Shown here in pieces: positions 7,942 through 10,590 of a DNA stretch of 10,590 nucleotides. The translations under genes and the position numbers were made by a program. The notes under the pieces are model-generated. The model did no database searches, was not told the origin of the DNA, and saw nothing but the letters and a program-made list of their open reading frames with translations. The DNA is from Bacillota bacterium (GTDB lineage: Bacteria > Bacillota_I > Bacilli_A > RFN20 > CAG-826), in the NCBI GenBank assembly GCA_003512585.1, contig DOQE01000049.1, forward strand, positions 20,040 to 30,629, given 5' to 3'. How positions within the stretch are numbered: the first letter of the stretch is position 1; the number at the start of each line of letters is the position of its first letter.

Positions 7942-9210
7942 CTACATTGCATCGTTTTTGTCTTGTATTGTTGTTTTCATTTTTAATATGGAAGTGTGGC
8001 ATTCCCTGAAAACCAATCTAAAACGAGGAACATAGATTATTTTACCATCTTTATTAATAAAGACGGGCCAAGTATATCTAATTTGTATAGGCATCTTCCA
8101 AATAGAATACAATCTTCTAACTGGTTCAAGATAACCATGAACCACATAATTGTCCCCAGGAAGAACACTACGAATGGTAATAGGATAATCATCACTTGTA
8201 ATATTTCTATCTTCCGCTCCCATAGAAAAATCTAATTCAAAATAAGGAGTATCTAATTTTCCCGGTTTTTCCAAAACATAAGAATAAGGCAATTCGTCAG
8301 GATGGTGTCCAATCGTGATAACATCATATTCTTTAATTAAATAAGTAGAACCCTTTAGTTTCATGGATAGATTAGGCTGAGGGGCTAAGCAAAATGCCCT
8401 GATGGCTGAAAAATCTTTTGCCTTCAAAGAGATCTTTTCTGGCGCGGATGAAACTAATTTAGTAATCGCGCTGACAAAGCCATCCTCAGGCAAGGCAATA
8501 AGAGCCCTAATATCCAATTCTTCGCCTTCCTCAATCGTATGGTTGATACTTCTTTGCAAACCAATAGTCTCGTCATTGGCTAAACGCATTTCATCAAGCA
8601 CATTTTCCCTATCAATCTCGCTCATTTTCGAAATGACATCTTTTCTAATTGAATTCTTCATATGCTCATCTTCCATTTTTGAGGTCGAAGCAGAAAAAGG
8701 CACATGATTTTCCTCATCATATTCTTGTAAATCTGATTTTGAATAATTCAATAACGGTCTAACCACAACCATGGAATTAACAGTAGAAATAGGAGAAAGT
8801 CCATAATGAGCCAAACGTCTTTTTCTTTGTTTTTGCAATAGATAAGTCTCAATTAAATCATCTTGTTGATGCGCGACAAACAAGGCCGAAGCATTATATT
8901 TGTCATATATCTTCTTGAAAAAACCATAACGAAGTTTCCTTGCCCATTCTTTAAAATCACCTTGATGGTATTTTTCTTCTTCGGGTAAAGAATCCGTGTC
9001 GAAGCCTTCAAAGATAAGCCCATTTTTCTCACAATAGCTTTTTAAAGAAGCAAAATCAGAATCAGACCCCTCGAATTTATGGTAATTAATAGAACAAACT
9101 ATCGGTTTTACTCCTTCTTTAATCATCGTGTCAATTAAAGCCATGGAGTCAGATCCAAAAGTACCAGCAACCAAATAAGAAGATGAATTATCAAATTTGT
9201 AATCTAGCAT
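7942..9210 (-). CDS. tilS: TilS, tRNA(Ile)-lysidine synthase, with divergent PP-loop
   Basis: TilS attaches lysine to C34 of the CAU-anticodon tRNA-Ile using ATP, so that AUA is read as isoleucine; it is normally essential. This 422-residue protein has an N-terminal PP-loop ATPase domain with AHQQDDLIET (113-122; family AHHxDDxxET), RPLL (151-154) and a SIRKDVI segment (187-193) resembling the family's RIRHEVI. The C-terminal part (about 340-410) resembles the TilS C domain (WPVFINKDG...YVPRFR). The PP-loop reads TFGSDS (17-22) instead of SGGxDS, so the first Ser and first Gly are lost while Asp-Ser remain. The DxSN motif is also poorly kept (SASTSK). The gene begins 2 bases after the rqcP stop, with AAGGAG 7 bases before its ATG, and position between rqcP and ftsH supports the call. 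Function is likely retained but not certain. Confidence 0.88.
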   Translation of the reverse strand: MLDYKFDNSSSYLVAGTFGSDSMALIDTMIKEGVKPIVCSINYHKFEGSDSDFASLKSYCEKNGLIFEGFDTDSLPEEEKYHQGDFKEWARKLRYGFFKKIYDKYNASALFVAHQQDDLIETYLLQKQRKRRLAHYGLSPISTVNSMVVVRPLLNYSKSDLQEYDEENHVPFSASTSKMEDEHMKNSIRKDVISKMSEIDRENVLDEMRLANDETIGLQRSINHTIEEGEELDIRALIALPEDGFVSAITKLVSSAPEKISLKAKDFSAIRAFCLAPQPNLSMKLKGSTYLIKEYDVITIGHHPDELPYSYVLEKPGKLDTPYFELDFSMGAEDRNITSDDYPITIRSVLPGDNYVVHGYLEPVRRLYSIWKMPIQIRYTWPVFINKDGKIIYVPRFRLVFRECHTSILKMKTTIQDKNDAM

Positions 9211-9212
9211 AG

Positions 9213-9467
9213 TTATTCTCCTTGTCCATTTAAGAAAGTAAACATTTCCTGCGAATCAATTTTATTGGCAAAAGGTTTAATGCAATTTATCTTGCCCTCA
9301 ATAATCCTGTTTCCAAGAATGATTTTAAGCAAATCGCCCTCTTTAACTTCAGTAGAAGCCTTAGCAAGTTTTGAATTTACATAAACATTAGAAGCGTCAC
9401 ATAGCTGCTTTGCAACTTCTCTTCGTTTTATCAATCTAGATACTTTTAGGAATTTATCGATTCTCAT
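9213..9467 (-). CDS. rqcP: RqcP, S4-domain RNA-binding protein of ribosome quality control
   Basis: This 84-residue protein closely resembles B. subtilis RqcP (YabO). It binds the stalled 50S subunit with peptidyl-tRNA and, with RqcH, supports addition of C-terminal alanine tails to unfinished chains. Nearly the whole protein is an S4 fold: MRIDKFLKVSRLIKRR at the start, then the KLAKASTEVKEGD segment. The length is normal and the first residues match the family start, so ATG 9467 is secure although its Shine-Dalgarno is weak (only TAGAG directly before the ATG). It starts 24 bases after mfd. Its last codons encode the ribosome binding site of tilS, which suggests coupled translation. In Bacillus, divIC and other genes lie between rqcP and tilS; here they are absent. 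Confidence 0.95.
   Translation of the reverse strand: MRIDKFLKVSRLIKRREVAKQLCDASNVYVNSKLAKASTEVKEGDLLKIILGNRIIEGKINCIKPFANKIDSQEMFTFLNGQGE
9218..9223 (-). promoter_or_regulatory. tilS ribosome binding site embedded in the end of rqcP
   Basis: AAGGAG lies within the last codons of rqcP (Gln-Gly-Glu), 7 bases before the tilS ATG and just before the rqcP stop. Ribosomes finishing rqcP would free this site, a usual arrangement for coupled genes. Confidence 0.7.
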
Positions 9468-9491
9468 CTCTATAAGAATACCACATTTTCC

Positions 9492-10590
9492 CTAAAGGGA
9501 AGTCTTTTTAAATTTCAAATAAATACTATGGATTGTTTTCATTATAGTTTCTAAGTCATTAAGCCAATCATTTTGTTTACATAAGGAAACGACCAAAGTT
9601 TTATTTAGATAAGTAACTCTTAATTTATTCATCAAAGGCAATAAGCCATTGAATAAGTCGCTTCCTATCCCGTCGATTCTAGAAAAAGATGAAGATAAAG
9701 AAATATCTACTTTATTTTGCCTTTCCTCAATAGAAGTAAATTCTTCGTTATCAGATAAAATATCTATGCGTTTCTTTTGAATTAATAAAGAAGTTTCTTT
9801 TGGCAATTTTCCATACACGTCCCTTATCTTTTTACTAAACTTAATCAAATCAGACTCTTTATCAATGGATTCAAGTTCTTGGTATAAAACAATCTTGTCT
9901 GATTTTGAAGCGTAGTTAGATGGAATATACGCATCGATGTCAAAAAGTTTTTTGCTTGGGGGAGGAGTTAAGACCTTGCCAATCTTTTTAGCTTCAATCG
10001 CTTCGTTTAGCATTTTCATATAAAGATCAAGCCCAATCGAATCAATAAACCCGGCTTGTTCTGGGCCTAGAATATCTCCTGCCCCTCTAATCATTAAATC
10101 GCGTTGAGCAATCTTATAGCCTGAACCAAGTTCGGTAAATTCTTGAATAGCTTGAAGCCTTTTTTTGGCATCTTCGTTCATATTTTTATAAGGCTTGTAC
10201 ATCAAATAAGCATAAGAAATCCTATTGCCGCGCCCTACCCTTCCTTTAATTTGGTAAAGTTGAGACAAGCCAAAAGTATCCGCGTTTTCGACAATAATCA
10301 TGTTCGCATTAGGGATGTCAATCCCGTTTTCGACAATGGAAGTGCAGACTAATACATTTATATCGTTGTCGTAGAACCTAGACATTACATCTTCAACGTC
10401 ATTCTTATCCATTTGGCCATGAACAACACCTACTTTAGCAGAAGGTATTCTAGAAGAAAGCTTTGAAGCACAAGCATAAATGGATTCTACTTTATTATGA
10501 ACATAAAACACCTGACCTTTTCTTGAAAGTTCTCTTGAAATCAATTCATCGACTACTTCTTCTTTATAAGGGGTTACATAAGTTTGAATG
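9492..10590 (-). CDS. mfd: Mfd, transcription-repair coupling factor (C-terminal part, cut by window edge)
   Basis: Mfd is a DNA translocase that pushes RNA polymerase off damaged template and recruits UvrA. The frame stays open to the right edge (in frame from 10589), so roughly the last third of the protein is visible, about 365 residues; a TTG at 10544 is internal. It begins just before the second RecA-like helicase domain and contains motif IV (VGVVHGQM), motif V (CTSIVENGIDIPNAN) and motif VI (QLYQIKGRVGRG). The TRG translocation motif shared with RecG follows (SGYKIAQRDLMIRGAGDILG). The rest is the C-terminal D7 regulatory domain, opening with DAYIPSNYA, which in known Mfd masks the UvrA-binding region until polymerase is engaged. 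It leads directly into rqcP, as in a condensed Bacillus-type cluster. The promoter is outside the window. Confidence 0.97.
   Translation of the reverse strand, partial: IQTYVTPYKEEVVDELISRELSRKGQVFYVHNKVESIYACASKLSSRIPSAKVGVVHGQMDKNDVEDVMSRFYDNDINVLVCTSIVENGIDIPNANMIIVENADTFGLSQLYQIKGRVGRGNRISYAYLMYKPYKNMNEDAKKRLQAIQEFTELGSGYKIAQRDLMIRGAGDILGPEQAGFIDSIGLDLYMKMLNEAIEAKKIGKVLTPPPSKKLFDIDAYIPSNYASKSDKIVLYQELESIDKESDLIKFSKKIRDVYGKLPKETSLLIQKKRIDILSDNEEFTSIEERQNKVDISLSSSFSRIDGIGSDLFNGLLPLMNKLRVTYLNKTLVVSLCKQNDWLNDLETIMKTIHSIYLKFKKTSL

Noticed and set aside
8402..8707. Open frames on the + strand opposite tilS and ftsH (7996-8235, 8402-8707, 6459-6797)
   Set aside because: They lie entirely antisense to well-supported genes, resemble no family and have no convincing ribosome binding sites.
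9488..9501. Inverted repeat TTCCCTAAAGGGAA at the end of mfd as a terminator
   Set aside because: The stem is only about 5 pairs and no T-tract follows on the - strand; it overlaps the mfd stop and is probably incidental.
1..10590. CRISPR arrays, tRNA or rRNA genes, insertion sequences
   Set aside because: No regularly spaced repeats, tRNA-like folds, transposase genes or terminal inverted repeats were found by eye; the window is almost fully coding.

Overview
The window looks like chromosome from a low-GC, non-sporulating member of the Bacillota, on the Erysipelotrichia/Mollicutes side of the phylum. The evidence is AT-rich sequence, strong AAGGAG-type ribosome binding sites, Bacillus-like gene content and a much condensed version of the mfd-to-ftsH cluster. 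TGA acts as a stop (it ends the first ABC gene) and tryptophan is TGG, so this is not the TGA=Trp code of mycoplasmas. I cannot name a genus from sequence alone.

Layout: nearly all of the window is coding, and no gene-free stretch exceeds 160 bases. From 1 to 3307, the + strand carries two translationally coupled genes for the halves of a heterodimeric ABC exporter of the TM287/288, BmrCD and LmrCD type; the first is cut by the left edge. They end at a terminator (3317-3342) that appears to work in both directions. From 3341 to the right edge everything is on the - strand. In transcription order it runs mfd (cut by the right edge), rqcP, tilS and ftsH, then a separate transcription unit with a cytoplasmic GH78 alpha-L-rhamnosidase-like enzyme.

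How the genes fit together: mfd, rqcP and tilS are housekeeping genes for transcription-coupled repair, ribosome-associated quality control and tRNA-Ile decoding. They are close enough to be one operon. ftsH (membrane protease) follows after 80 bases holding a promoter-like sequence overlapped by a near-consensus CtsR operator, which suggests heat or protein-stress control. ftsH has its own terminator. The rhamnosidase has an extended -10 promoter. The ABC exporter and the rhamnosidase converge, and nothing in the sequence links their functions.

No new multi-gene system was found. The points most worth a second look are the candidate CtsR box before ftsH, the divergent ATP-binding loop of TilS, and the compact intracellular GH78 enzyme.
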